From IMG/VR virus record IMGVR_UViG_3300045107_000393, positions 1-26,271 of that record: a DNA stretch of 26,271 bases; one strand, 5' to 3'. Shown here piece by piece: positions 1-6,708 of the stretch. The notes under the pieces were generated by a model. The model ran no database searches. It was given only the letters and a program-made list of their open reading frames with translations, and was not told the origin of the DNA. The stretch is from a virus. Made by a program: the position numbers and the translations under genes. The first letter of the stretch is position 1. Every line of letters starts with the position of its first letter.

Positions 1-127
1 AGCGGATCGGCTGAATGCAGCGTGTGCGTGCGCGGCATGAGGCTCAGAACCAAATCACAGCACTAAGCATGTAGCGCCTGATGTGGATGGCTCGCGGACG
101 GGGGTTCAATTCCCCCCGGCTCCACCA
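1..127 (+). ncRNA. ssrA: tmRNA (ssrA), 3' end, partial
   Basis: This is the 3' part of transfer-messenger RNA, which rescues stalled ribosomes and tags the nascent peptide. The visible part ends in a T-arm (five G, TTCAATT, five C) followed by the acceptor strand GGCTCCACCA, so the encoded CCA ends at 127. The preceding sequence matches the pseudoknot/3' region style of proteobacterial tmRNA. The 5' acceptor strand and tag reading frame lie upstream of the window. A rho-independent terminator follows. The 3' end of ssrA is a well-known integration target, so this boundary may also be the left attachment site of the prophage. Confidence 0.88.
90..127 (+). other. putative attL core (tmRNA 3' end)
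   Basis: The tmRNA T-arm and acceptor stem sit directly next to cargo and phage genes. Elements that insert into ssrA normally rebuild the 3' end and leave a duplicate of this segment at the other end. No second copy is present in this window, so the site is inferred from position only. The exact core cannot be defined here. Confidence 0.45.
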
Positions 128-134
128 CTTACCC

Positions 135-165
135 AAAACCCAACCCTTATCGGTTGGGTTTTTTT
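135..165 (+). terminator. rho-independent terminator of ssrA
   Basis: The arms AACCCAACC (137-145) and GGTTGGGTT (152-160) form a perfect 9-bp stem, extendable by A-T pairs, with a 6-nt loop. An uninterrupted T run (159-165) follows. It lies about 10 nt after the tmRNA CCA end, as expected for ssrA. Confidence 0.85.
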
Positions 166-384
166 ATGCCCGGAATGCCAGTGTTGGCGCGGTTTCCGGC
201 CTTGCTGCGACGGACGCCGCCGCCCCGGATGACCCGGTTTCGGGCGGTTTTCCGTTCTCTGTCCCCGCCCATTCTCTGTTTCTGCGAAGGAGGACTTCGC
301 ACCCACCCCAGAGCTGGCGCGGGTTTCCGGCGGCTTGTTCGTCAGGCAAACCACCTGCACGCTGGCGACCCGACCCCGAACGGG
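166..384. other. noncoding gap between ssrA terminator and QueC-like gene
   Basis: I see no convincing gene; short ORFs here lack ribosome sites. Two imperfect copies of GGCGCGGTTTCCGGC lie at about 187 and 317 in direct orientation. A 7-bp hairpin (GAACGGG 378-384, CCCGTTC 388-394) spans the stop codon of the minus-strand gene that ends at 385. It has no T run in that direction, so it is only a weak candidate terminator. Confidence 0.4.
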
Positions 385-2502
385 CTACCCGTTCACGATA
401 GGCCGGACCTCCCAGGTGATTGCCATGCCGGGCCGGTAGACCACCTCGTTGCCGTACTTGATGCTGGCCTTCAGGTGTTCTGCCAAGGGCTTGTCGTACT
501 TTTCGATCTGCCTGATGGCGCGGTCGACGGCGTTGCGGAAGGCGTCACGGACGTTCTTGCGCTTGTCTCCGACCCTGCGCTGTCGCCCGCCGAGGCCCTT
601 GCCGCCCTCGATGTACTTGACCAGGGCCGCCATCTCCTTCTCGATTTCCTCAATGCGGGCGTGGTCATCACGTTCACGCGCTTCTTCCATTTCCTCGAAC
701 AGTTCCCTCGCTTGCTGCTTGCACTCGTTCAGCGCACGCCTGTCCGCGACGTCTCCGGCGTCCCCCAAGGGGATACCCTGAGTCACTTGGTAGCCATCTT
801 CAATATCCTCCGGAGCGATGCCGCTGCCGGCAGGCTGTTCAATTGTGTTGACGGCATTTCCGACAGCGATCTCATAGACCGACATCTCTCGATCCGGAAA
901 CGCCAGCAGGAGGTTGATGTACTCCGCGCCCTTGTCGACGTTGAGCAGGCAGATGGTGTTGCGGCCCTGAAATCGCGTCTCCCAGACCGCACCGCGTTTG
1001 CGAAAGAAGTTCTCCGGCTGCTTCTCCAACGAAATCACCGCCGGTACCGAGTTCACCGAAGCGGACTCGTAGACCGTTCGCAGCAGACAGTCGCCGGGCA
1101 ATGAGCGCTCCCGGATCTGGGTGAAGTAACGCCGCCCGAGCTCGTCGAGCGCTCCCGTCACCTCGTCGGCGTGCCGCTTGTAGAGATCGAATACCCGCTG
1201 CGCAGCCTGACCGGCGCTGCTGTAGTTCAGGTACTTGAGTACGCGACCGACGTCGGGGTAGCTGCTGATGAACTGTGTCACGTCCGTCAGGTTCTTCACC
1301 TGGTTGGCTCGCTCCAGGTAGGCGGCGGCCATGATCTTGTCCTCGCCTTTGTCCCGGCTCTGGGTGAAGACGTCGACCTTGTAGTGCTCCACCGGGTCGT
1401 GCTGATCGGCCTTGGCGGCGAGAATGGCGAAGCGCCGGTCGATGCACTGCGAGCAGCCGCCGCAATGGGTGTGCTGATTCGTCATCTCCCAAGTGTGCGT
1501 GCAGGTCATCGAGTGCTTGATCAAGTCGTGGCAGCCCGCGTCGGTGATGATCTTGACGACGTCGGCCTTGGTTTTCCAGATGTAGGGGTTCTCGACGGTG
1601 AAAGGCTCGCCTGCCACCAATGAAAGCAGGTCTTGGAAGCCTTTCATCACTCTCGGGTGCGTTGTCCTTGTGGCACGGCCACCGACCACCTGAGCGCACA
1701 CAGGAAGGTTCAGGCTGATGACGCCGTTCTCGTAAAAGCGGACGCTCTTGAGATTGAGCATCCGAGCAATCGTCGCGCCGATGGAGACGTACAGGAACGA
1801 CCGGCTGCGCTGGGTGTACTCATGGTTCAGCTCCTTGGCTTTGTGCACGCGGACGCTGATGCGATGCGGCACGTTGTCGCCAGCCTTCTCGGCCAGCATC
1901 TGCTCAAGGGTGCGGTGACGCTTGTTGAGCTTGGAAGTGGACTTGTGGGTGACCAGGAGCACGCGTCGCTTCTGGTTCACGACCTCGTCGATGGCGCCTG
2001 CCAGCGAGTCCAGTCCGCCTGAAAACATCACCACCTGCTCCGGCTTTCCGTACACCTGCTGGGTGTCGTCAAACTGGAGGTATTGCTGGAATGGGTGCTC
2101 CTGGTCGAGCTTGACGAAATCGAAGCGGTATTGGTCGTCGGACAGGAATCCGAGCGTCGAGCACAACGTGTCCTGCACCTGCGCGCTGCTCCAGAAGTCC
2201 GGATCGCGCACCGGCACGACGAAATGCAGATCGCGCCGCCAGCCATCGCCAAAGGTATCGACATCGTCCGCGCCGCGCCGGATGACCTGGTCGGCGCTGT
2301 AGACGTAGGTGGCGATCTCCAGCAGATCGTGGAACCGCGACGGCACGCTACTGAACAGCTTGCTGTGGACGTCCTCGATGCGCAGGGTGATGTTGCCGTG
2401 CCCCGGCCTGCCCGAGAGTCGGAGCCGCAGATCGCGCGCAGGATCTTCGCTGATGCCTTGGGCGGACACGTTGCCGCAGAGAACGTATCGCTTATCTTGC
2501 AT
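385..2502 (-). CDS. QueC-like PP-loop enzyme with long C-terminal extension (predicted defence protein)
   Basis: 705 residues. The PP-loop motif FSGGLDS at 160-166 binds ATP in the N-type ATP pyrophosphatase family. A four-cysteine zinc site (C334, then CGGC and SQC giving C347, C350, C353) is the signature of QueC, which makes 7-cyano-7-deazaguanine. Housekeeping QueC is only about 220-240 residues. Here about 150 residues precede the PP-loop and about 350 follow the zinc site. The tail includes an acidic, Glu-rich probable coiled coil at 590-632 and a basic helical end around 645-695. Long QueC relatives are known from the Qat (QatC) and type IV CBASS (Cap9) anti-phage systems. The start at 2502 overlaps the upstream gene by 11 nt, with GGGAG upstream, indicating coupled translation. 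A role in protein or nucleotide modification during defence is inferred; substrate unknown. Confidence 0.82.
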   Translation of the reverse strand: MQDKRYVLCGNVSAQGISEDPARDLRLRLSGRPGHGNITLRIEDVHSKLFSSVPSRFHDLLEIATYVYSADQVIRRGADDVDTFGDGWRRDLHFVVPVRDPDFWSSAQVQDTLCSTLGFLSDDQYRFDFVKLDQEHPFQQYLQFDDTQQVYGKPEQVVMFSGGLDSLAGAIDEVVNQKRRVLLVTHKSTSKLNKRHRTLEQMLAEKAGDNVPHRISVRVHKAKELNHEYTQRSRSFLYVSIGATIARMLNLKSVRFYENGVISLNLPVCAQVVGGRATRTTHPRVMKGFQDLLSLVAGEPFTVENPYIWKTKADVVKIITDAGCHDLIKHSMTCTHTWEMTNQHTHCGGCSQCIDRRFAILAAKADQHDPVEHYKVDVFTQSRDKGEDKIMAAAYLERANQVKNLTDVTQFISSYPDVGRVLKYLNYSSAGQAAQRVFDLYKRHADEVTGALDELGRRYFTQIRERSLPGDCLLRTVYESASVNSVPAVISLEKQPENFFRKRGAVWETRFQGRNTICLLNVDKGAEYINLLLAFPDREMSVYEIAVGNAVNTIEQPAGSGIAPEDIEDGYQVTQGIPLGDAGDVADRRALNECKQQARELFEEMEEARERDDHARIEEIEKEMAALVKYIEGGKGLGGRQRRVGDKRKNVRDAFRNAVDRAIRQIEKYDKPLAEHLKASIKYGNEVVYRPGMAITWEVRPIVNG

Positions 2503-3280
2503 CGCTACTCGCTCCCATCTTCAACTCGTCCCTCATCTTCTTCAGCGCGTAGCCCGCGAATCCGTCCGACGATTTTCTGGAGATGTCGCCGCCCTCGTGA
2601 AAGCGGTGCTTGGAAAACCACTCGCTCGAAAACTGCTCGACGATGAGCGAGGCTTCCCGGGTATGGATTTGCAGTGCGGCATTGAATTCGGCGGCCTGAT
2701 TCATCGTGGCAAAACGCATCCCCTCGCCGAGCTGGGTGTTGACGACCTTGCTCAGGAAATACTGGAGACCCTCGTTGGCCAGCCGAGCGAAAAAGTGCCG
2801 TGAAAACTCGCCGAACTCCCGAGGCTTGCCCAAGTCGGCCAAGGCCGCACGCATCGTGTCCGGGTCGGAAGAGAACAGCGAATGCAGCTTGGGGGCGAGC
2901 ACATCGTTGACGGCACCGACGATGGCCCGGTTGGCGAGCATGCCGAGATCGGAGCGCTTGCCGTTGCCTTCTACGCGCCGATCCAGCGCCTCGGTGATTG
3001 CCGTGGTCACATCGGTGAGCGAGGGATCGGCGGGGAGATGGATGCCCGCCGCGGCGAGATGCAAGAGGATGTCGGGCTTCTTGGCGGCAATCGCCATCTG
3101 CGTCATCAGCCAGACGGCCTCGGTGTAGCCGACATCCTTCATGACGAAGGAGAAAGCCTTTTCCGCCGCCGCGATGGTGGCTTGGGCGATCTGAGACACG
3201 TTGGCGCCGGCGGCGATCAGGCCGACGACCTCCTTCCACTCCTTCGTCCTTGGCAGAACCCCGAGCCGAACATGCCCCAT
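2492..3280 (-). CDS. MGHVRLG-type protein, partner of the QueC-like enzyme
   Basis: 262 residues, mainly predicted helical, with no enzyme motif, signal peptide or membrane segment that I can see. The N-terminus is Met-Gly-His-Val-Arg-Leu-Gly followed by LPRTKEW, a start I recall from widely distributed hypothetical proteins. Start at 3280 is preceded by a purine-rich GGGGGAAA stretch. The gene overlaps the QueC-like gene by 11 nt, so the two are probably made in fixed ratio. In Qat, QatB sits beside QatC and also begins Met-Gly. Qat-type QueC enzymes are reported to modify partner protein N-termini, so this protein may be a substrate. That role is inference; similarity to QatB beyond the Met-Gly start is not evident by eye. 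Confidence 0.72.
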   Translation of the reverse strand: MGHVRLGVLPRTKEWKEVVGLIAAGANVSQIAQATIAAAEKAFSFVMKDVGYTEAVWLMTQMAIAAKKPDILLHLAAAGIHLPADPSLTDVTTAITEALDRRVEGNGKRSDLGMLANRAIVGAVNDVLAPKLHSLFSSDPDTMRAALADLGKPREFGEFSRHFFARLANEGLQYFLSKVVNTQLGEGMRFATMNQAAEFNAALQIHTREASLIVEQFSSEWFSKHRFHEGGDISRKSSDGFAGYALKKMRDELKMGASSDAR

Positions 3281-3313
3281 CCTGTTTCCCCCGTAGAGAT
3301 CAGTGCATCGCCG

Positions 3314-3547
3314 TCAATCGTCGCGCTTGATCACGACGATGCTGCGTGCCTTCTTTGCTTCCTTCCTCACATACCCCTTGCGCACCAACTGTGTGATCTG
3401 TTCATGAGCGCTGGCGTGGCTGATCCCCAGCGCCTCGGCCAGCTCCTTGACGGTGGGCGGCAGGCCTGTGCTGTCGAGGATCTGACAGATCGCCCTCAAC
3501 GTCCTGGCCTGCGGCTCCGTAATCCCCTCGGTCTTTCGCTTGCTCAT
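3314..3547 (-). CDS. LexA-type winged-helix regulator, DNA-binding domain only
   Basis: 77 residues from ATG 3547, which has AGGAG 7-8 nt upstream; an upstream TTG at 3574 would add nine residues and overlap the promoter. The sequence TEPQARTLRAICQILDSTG, then PPTVKELAEALGIS, then KGYVRKE follows the LexA DNA-binding domain closely. The C-terminal S24 self-cleavage domain of LexA is absent, so this protein cannot respond to RecA by autocleavage. It is the first gene of the minus-strand operon, 33 bp ahead of the MGHVRLG gene. A perfect 9-bp-arm palindrome lies inside its promoter, which suggests autorepression and control of the two downstream genes. It is also divergent from the recombinase operon and could affect that too. 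Confidence 0.8.
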   Translation of the reverse strand: MSKRKTEGITEPQARTLRAICQILDSTGLPPTVKELAEALGISHASAHEQITQLVRKGYVRKEAKKARSIVVIKRDD

Positions 3548-3572
3548 GGCTTTGCTCCTGGCCGACGCGTGC

Positions 3573-3601
3573 AATATATGACCTGATGAATATCAGGTCA
3601 A
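3573..3601 (-). promoter_or_regulatory. sigma70-type promoter for the QueC-like operon
   Basis: Read on the minus strand, TTGACC (3596-3601) and TATATT (3573-3578) are separated by exactly 17 nt (3579-3595), close to the sigma70 consensus. The promoter lies just upstream of the winged-helix gene that starts at 3547. It is the strongest promoter I recognise in the window. Confidence 0.75.
3579..3600. promoter_or_regulatory. palindromic operator overlapping the promoter
   Basis: Perfect inverted repeat: TGACCTGAT (3579-3587), a 4-nt centre (GAAT), and ATCAGGTCA (3592-3600). It fills the spacer and most of the -35 hexamer, the position expected for a repressor that blocks RNA polymerase. The adjacent LexA-type winged-helix protein is the likely ligand. 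The sequence is not the usual SOS box CTG-N10-CAG. Confidence 0.72.
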
Positions 3602-3727
3602 TGGAGGCGACCCGGCGCGAAATCTCTCCGAACCGGCTGCTGACCGAAGGTGCGTCGCCCCCCCGCTCATGCCGGTTGAAACGGGATACTCCGACCGCCG
3701 CTCGGGCATATTCTTCGTGACGGTCTG

Positions 3728-3937
3728 ATGATTTCACTGGGTACCGATATGACCGTCGAACAAACACTCCCCGAATTGATGTCGCCCTGCGCCCGGGCGC
3801 GCGAGGCCGCAGCCATCCTTGCGGCCGCCATTGCCCGCCTGCATGCCACCCGCCCCTGCGACAGCGAGATTTCTCTTGGCTTCCCGGCAGCCGAGCGCGT
3901 TCATACAAACCCCTCTACAGAAGGAGTTTGCCAATGA
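3728..3937 (+). CDS. small ORF coupled to DUF2924 gene, unknown function
   Basis: 69 residues from ATG 3728, or 62 from ATG 3749 (MTVEQTLPELM). Neither start has a clear Shine-Dalgarno, so the start is uncertain. The stop codon overlaps the ATG of the DUF2924 gene in an ATGA arrangement, as in the next two junctions of this module. That argues for a real first gene of a coupled operon. The middle is alanine-rich and probably helical. Not recognised. Confidence 0.5.
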   Translation: MISLGTDMTVEQTLPELMSPCARAREAAAILAAAIARLHATRPCDSEISLGFPAAERVHTNPSTEGVCQ

Positions 3938-4389
3938 ATGCATCGACAACCGGCCCGTCCCTGGCGGCGCAGATCGCCAATCTGCCCAAACTGCCCATGA
4001 GCGAGTTGTGGGCGCTTTGGGACAAGTATTTCCCGCGCCGCCCGCCGCACCACAACCGGAACTATGTCGAAGGTCGGCTCGCCTACAAGATCCAGGAGGA
4101 AGCGCTGGGCACCAAGCTCGAGGTGCAGACGCAGATGGCGCGCATCGGCGAAGCGCAATCGAAGATCAAGACGCAGCGCGGCGTCGAAGTCCAGGTGGTG
4201 CCGGGCACCGTGCTGGTGCGCGAATTCGACAACCGCGAGCACCGCGTGACCGCGCAGGCCGACGGCAGCTTCGAATATGAAGGCCGCCGCTTCAAAAGCC
4301 TGTCTGGTGTCGCGCGCCACATCACCGGTACCCAATGGTCGGGACCGCTGTTCTTTGGCATCACCAAGACCAAGCGGGGTGGGAAATGA
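3934..4389 (+). CDS. DUF2924 protein, recombinase-associated
   Basis: 151 residues. ATG 3934 has AAGGAG at 3921-3926; an in-frame TTG at 3928 would put the ribosome site too close. ELWALWDKYFP, then the NYVEGRLAYKIQEEALG stretch in the N-terminal third, is the DUF2924 pattern. The C-terminal half (VEVQVVPGTVLVREF, then YEGRRFKSLSGVARHITG) looks like a small DNA-modulating fold often seen in this family. DUF2924 genes commonly stand next to serine recombinases. Here the stop overlaps the recombinase ATG by 4 nt. A role as accessory factor of the recombinase is inferred. Confidence 0.82.
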   Translation: MNASTTGPSLAAQIANLPKLPMSELWALWDKYFPRRPPHHNRNYVEGRLAYKIQEEALGTKLEVQTQMARIGEAQSKIKTQRGVEVQVVPGTVLVREFDNREHRVTAQADGSFEYEGRRFKSLSGVARHITGTQWSGPLFFGITKTKRGGK

Positions 4390-5753
4390 AAGCGGTGGTC
4401 ACCAAGAAACGCTGCGCCGTCTACACCCGCGTGTCCACGGATGAGCGCCTCGACCAGTCCTTCAACTCGCTCGACGCCCAGCGCGAGGCGGGCCAGGCCT
4501 ACATCGTGAGCCAGCGCGCCGAGGGCTGGCTGCCGGTGGGCGACGACTACGACGACGGCGGCTACTCGGGCGGAAACATGGAACGCCCGGCCTTGAAGCG
4601 CCTGCTGGCCGACATCGTCGCCGACCAGATCGACATCGTGGTGGTCTACAAGATCGACCGCCTGACCCGCAGCCTGACCGACTTCGCCAAGCTGGTGGAG
4701 GTGTTCGAGCGCCACAAGGTGTCGTTCGTGTCGGTCACCCAGCAATTCAACACCACGACCTCGATGGGACGGCTGATGCTCAACATCCTGCTGTCCTTCG
4801 CCCAGTTCGAGCGCGAGGTCACGGGCGAGCGCATCCGCGACAAGATCGCCGCCAGCAAGCGCAAGGGCTTGTGGATGGGCGGCTACACGCCGCTGGGCTA
4901 CGAGATCAAGGACCGCAAGCTCGTCATCGAGGAAAAGGACGCCGAGATCATCCGGCGGATCTTCACGCGCTTCACCGAGCTGCGCTCGATCACCGACGTC
5001 GTCCGCGAACTCGCCCTCGAAGGCCTGACCACCAAGCCCAACCGTCTCAAGGACGGCCGCGTGCGCAACGGCACGCCGATGGACAAGAAGTACATCTCCA
5101 AGCTGCTGCGCAATCCGATCTACGTCGGCGAGATCCGCCACAAGGGAACGGTGTTTGCCGGGCAGCACGAGCCGATCATCACCCGCCAACTGTGGGATCG
5201 GGTGCAGGGCATCCTGGCCGAGGATGCCTACGAGCGGATGGGCAAGACCCAAACCCGCCACAAGACCGATGCCTTGCTGCGCGGGCTGATGTACGGCCCC
5301 GACGGCGGCAAGTACCACATCACTTACAGCAAGAAGCCCTCGGGCAAGAAGTACCGCTACTACATCCCCAAGGCCGACAGCCGCTACGGCTACCGCAGCA
5401 GCGCCACCGGCATGATCCCGGCCGACCAGATCGAGGAAGTGGTGGTGAACCTGCTGATCGGCGCGCTGCAGTCGCCCGAGAGCATTCAGGGAGTCTGGAA
5501 CACCGTGCGCAGCCAGTACCCGGAGATCGACGAACCGACCACCGTGCTGGCCATGCGCCGTCTCGGCGAGGTCTGGAAACAACTGTTCCCCGCCGAGCAA
5601 GTGCGTCTGGTCAATCTGCTGATCGAGCGTGTCCAGCTCCTCTCCGACGGCGTCGACATCGTCTGGCGCGAGTCCGGCTGGCGGGAGCTGGCCGGGGAAC
5701 TGCGTCCTGACAGCATCGGCGGCGAGATGCTGGAGCTGGAGGCACTGTCATGA
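4386..5753 (+). CDS. large serine recombinase (probable phage integrase)
   Basis: 455 residues. An N-terminal resolvase domain (about 8-150) carries the catalytic serine S17 in YTRVSTDE, with R15 beside it and the IDRLTRS motif further on. A Recombinase domain follows (about 165-285, including GLWMGGYTPLGYE and KLLRNPIYVGEI). The zinc-ribbon region (about 295-335, LRGLMYGPDGG to KKYRYY) keeps the general fold pattern but has no CxxC cysteine pairs. The enzyme would cut and join DNA through a covalent phosphoserine for integration or excision. The start overlaps DUF2924 and the stop overlaps the next gene, each by ATGA. It is the only integrase visible; tmRNA sites are more usually used by tyrosine integrases. 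Confidence 0.9.
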   Translation: MKAVVTKKRCAVYTRVSTDERLDQSFNSLDAQREAGQAYIVSQRAEGWLPVGDDYDDGGYSGGNMERPALKRLLADIVADQIDIVVVYKIDRLTRSLTDFAKLVEVFERHKVSFVSVTQQFNTTTSMGRLMLNILLSFAQFEREVTGERIRDKIAASKRKGLWMGGYTPLGYEIKDRKLVIEEKDAEIIRRIFTRFTELRSITDVVRELALEGLTTKPNRLKDGRVRNGTPMDKKYISKLLRNPIYVGEIRHKGTVFAGQHEPIITRQLWDRVQGILAEDAYERMGKTQTRHKTDALLRGLMYGPDGGKYHITYSKKPSGKKYRYYIPKADSRYGYRSSATGMIPADQIEEVVVNLLIGALQSPESIQGVWNTVRSQYPEIDEPTTVLAMRRLGEVWKQLFPAEQVRLVNLLIERVQLLSDGVDIVWRESGWRELAGELRPDSIGGEMLELEALS

Positions 5754-6226
5754 ACCGCTCATCCAAGAAGCTGATCAGCGATGGCAAACCCCACGAGCGC
5801 CGCCACCCGCTGGAGGGAGGCGGGGTGCGCATCACCACCTTCGTTCCCTTCCATTTCAAGAAACGGGGCGTCAAGAAGGTGATCGTCGCACCGGAGGGCG
5901 TCAGCCAGCCGGTCGCCGTCACCGCGACGCCGGTGCTCACTCCCGAACAGGATCGCCCGCTGCTCAAGGCACTGGGGCGCGGTATCTACTGGCAGCAACT
6001 GATCGACAACGGGACGGTGACCAGCGGCACCGAGATCGCCGAGCGCGAAGGCATCCACCGCTCCACGGTGAACGACCTGCTGCGGCTGGCGCTTCTCGCC
6101 CCCGACATCGTCCAGGCCGCCTACGAAGGACGGCTGCCCCGGGCGGTGTCGCTGGAGGCCATCCTGCGGGCCAAAGTGCCCTTGGACTGGAATGAGCAAC
6201 GTCGTTTGATCGCCTCCCTCGGGTAG
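5750..6226 (+). CDS. HTH protein coupled to the serine recombinase
   Basis: 158 residues. It starts within the recombinase stop codon (ATGA overlap). A helix-turn-helix is visible at about 92-112 (GTEIAEREGIHRSTVNDLLR), followed by helices with LAPDIVQAAYEGRLP, reminiscent of the C-terminal helices of ParB-like HTH proteins. The N-terminal 60 residues are basic and unrecognised. Coupling suggests it helps the recombinase, for example in site choice or direction control. The stop codon forms part of the first of a series of GTAGC/GCTAC repeats. Confidence 0.75.
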   Translation: MNRSSKKLISDGKPHERRHPLEGGGVRITTFVPFHFKKRGVKKVIVAPEGVSQPVAVTATPVLTPEQDRPLLKALGRGIYWQQLIDNGTVTSGTEIAEREGIHRSTVNDLLRLALLAPDIVQAAYEGRLPRAVSLEAILRAKVPLDWNEQRRLIASLG

Positions 6227-6291
6227 CGGAGGGGCCGCGCAAAAAATTTTTCCGCTACGCCAAAAGTAGCTGTTGCTACGCCGGATGTAGC
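6223..6291. repeat. GTAGC/GCTAC repeat cluster with 21-bp period
   Basis: GTAGC occurs at 6223, 6266 and 6287 and GCTAC at 6254 and 6275. The last four form two units of GCTAC-N7-GTAGC exactly 21 bp apart, about two helical turns. GTAGCGG (6223-6229) and CCGCTAC (6252-6258) make a further 7-bp inverted repeat around an A6T5 tract. This looks like a multi-site protein-binding region between the recombinase module and the early genes. It could hold operators of a nearby HTH protein or arm-type recombination sites. Confidence 0.55.
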
Positions 6292-6386
6292 GCCTTCCCC
6301 GATGAAGGCGTGAACCGGCGTCAACGGCCAGTACAGGACTGGCCACCGGTCGCGCCCCCATCCCTGAACGGGAAAGGAGCACGGCA

Positions 6387-6698
6387 ATGGCCTATGAATT
6401 GGCACTGTCAGGCGGCGTCGGTGGCACACCGGACCGCAAATCCGGCGTCGGCTTCAGTTCGACGCCAACTTCTGAATCCACGGCGCTGTCCGAGCGGCGC
6501 TTCCTCTCCGAGGCCGAACTCGCCCAACGCTGGGGCATGTCCCCCAAGACACTGACGCGCTGGCGCGGCCTCGGCCGGGGCCCGGTCTTCAACAAGTTCT
6601 CGAAGAAGGTGGCCTATCCCCTCGATGGCAAGAACGGCGTGCTCGATTACGAGAAGCGCCACGTCTATGCCTCGACGTCCGAACGTGTGCAGGCGTGA
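6387..6698 (+). CDS. AlpA/excisionase-like wHTH protein
   Basis: 103 residues; ATG 6387 has AAGGAG 7 nt upstream. The stretch at about 39-80 (FLSEAELAQRWGMSPKTLTRW, then FNKFSKKVAYPL) is a MerR/AlpA-type winged helix. In phages such proteins act as transcription regulators or as recombination directionality factors. The N-terminal 35 residues are low-complexity (Gly, Ser, Thr). It is the first gene after the repeat cluster, so binding there is plausible. Confidence 0.72.
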   Translation: MAYELALSGGVGGTPDRKSGVGFSSTPTSESTALSERRFLSEAELAQRWGMSPKTLTRWRGLGRGPVFNKFSKKVAYPLDGKNGVLDYEKRHVYASTSERVQA

Positions 6699-6708
6699 GG
6701 AGATGACC

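Noticed and set aside
378-394. Terminator for the QueC-like gene
   Set aside because: The 7-bp hairpin overlaps the stop codon and lacks a T run in the direction of transcription.
154-1104. 316-residue plus-strand frame over the QueC-like gene
   Set aside because: Overlaps the terminator of ssrA and the strong minus-strand gene, has no ribosome site and no recognisable domain.
385-2502. Housekeeping queuosine gene queC
   Set aside because: Three times the length of QueC, no queD, queE or queF next to it, and linked instead to a regulator and a partner protein.
385-3547. Complete Qat or type IV CBASS system
   Set aside because: No P-loop ATPase, TatD nuclease, cyclase or TGT-like gene is present in the operon; only the QueC-like enzyme and a possible QatB-position protein.
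3734-3949. Minus-strand frame opposite the small ORF and DUF2924 start
   Set aside because: No ribosome site; the plus-strand frame has ATGA coupling to DUF2924.
4083-5600. 505-residue open frame antisense to the serine recombinase
   Set aside because: Low-complexity His/Leu/Val/Asp-rich translation with no motif; the plus strand encodes a clear recombinase.
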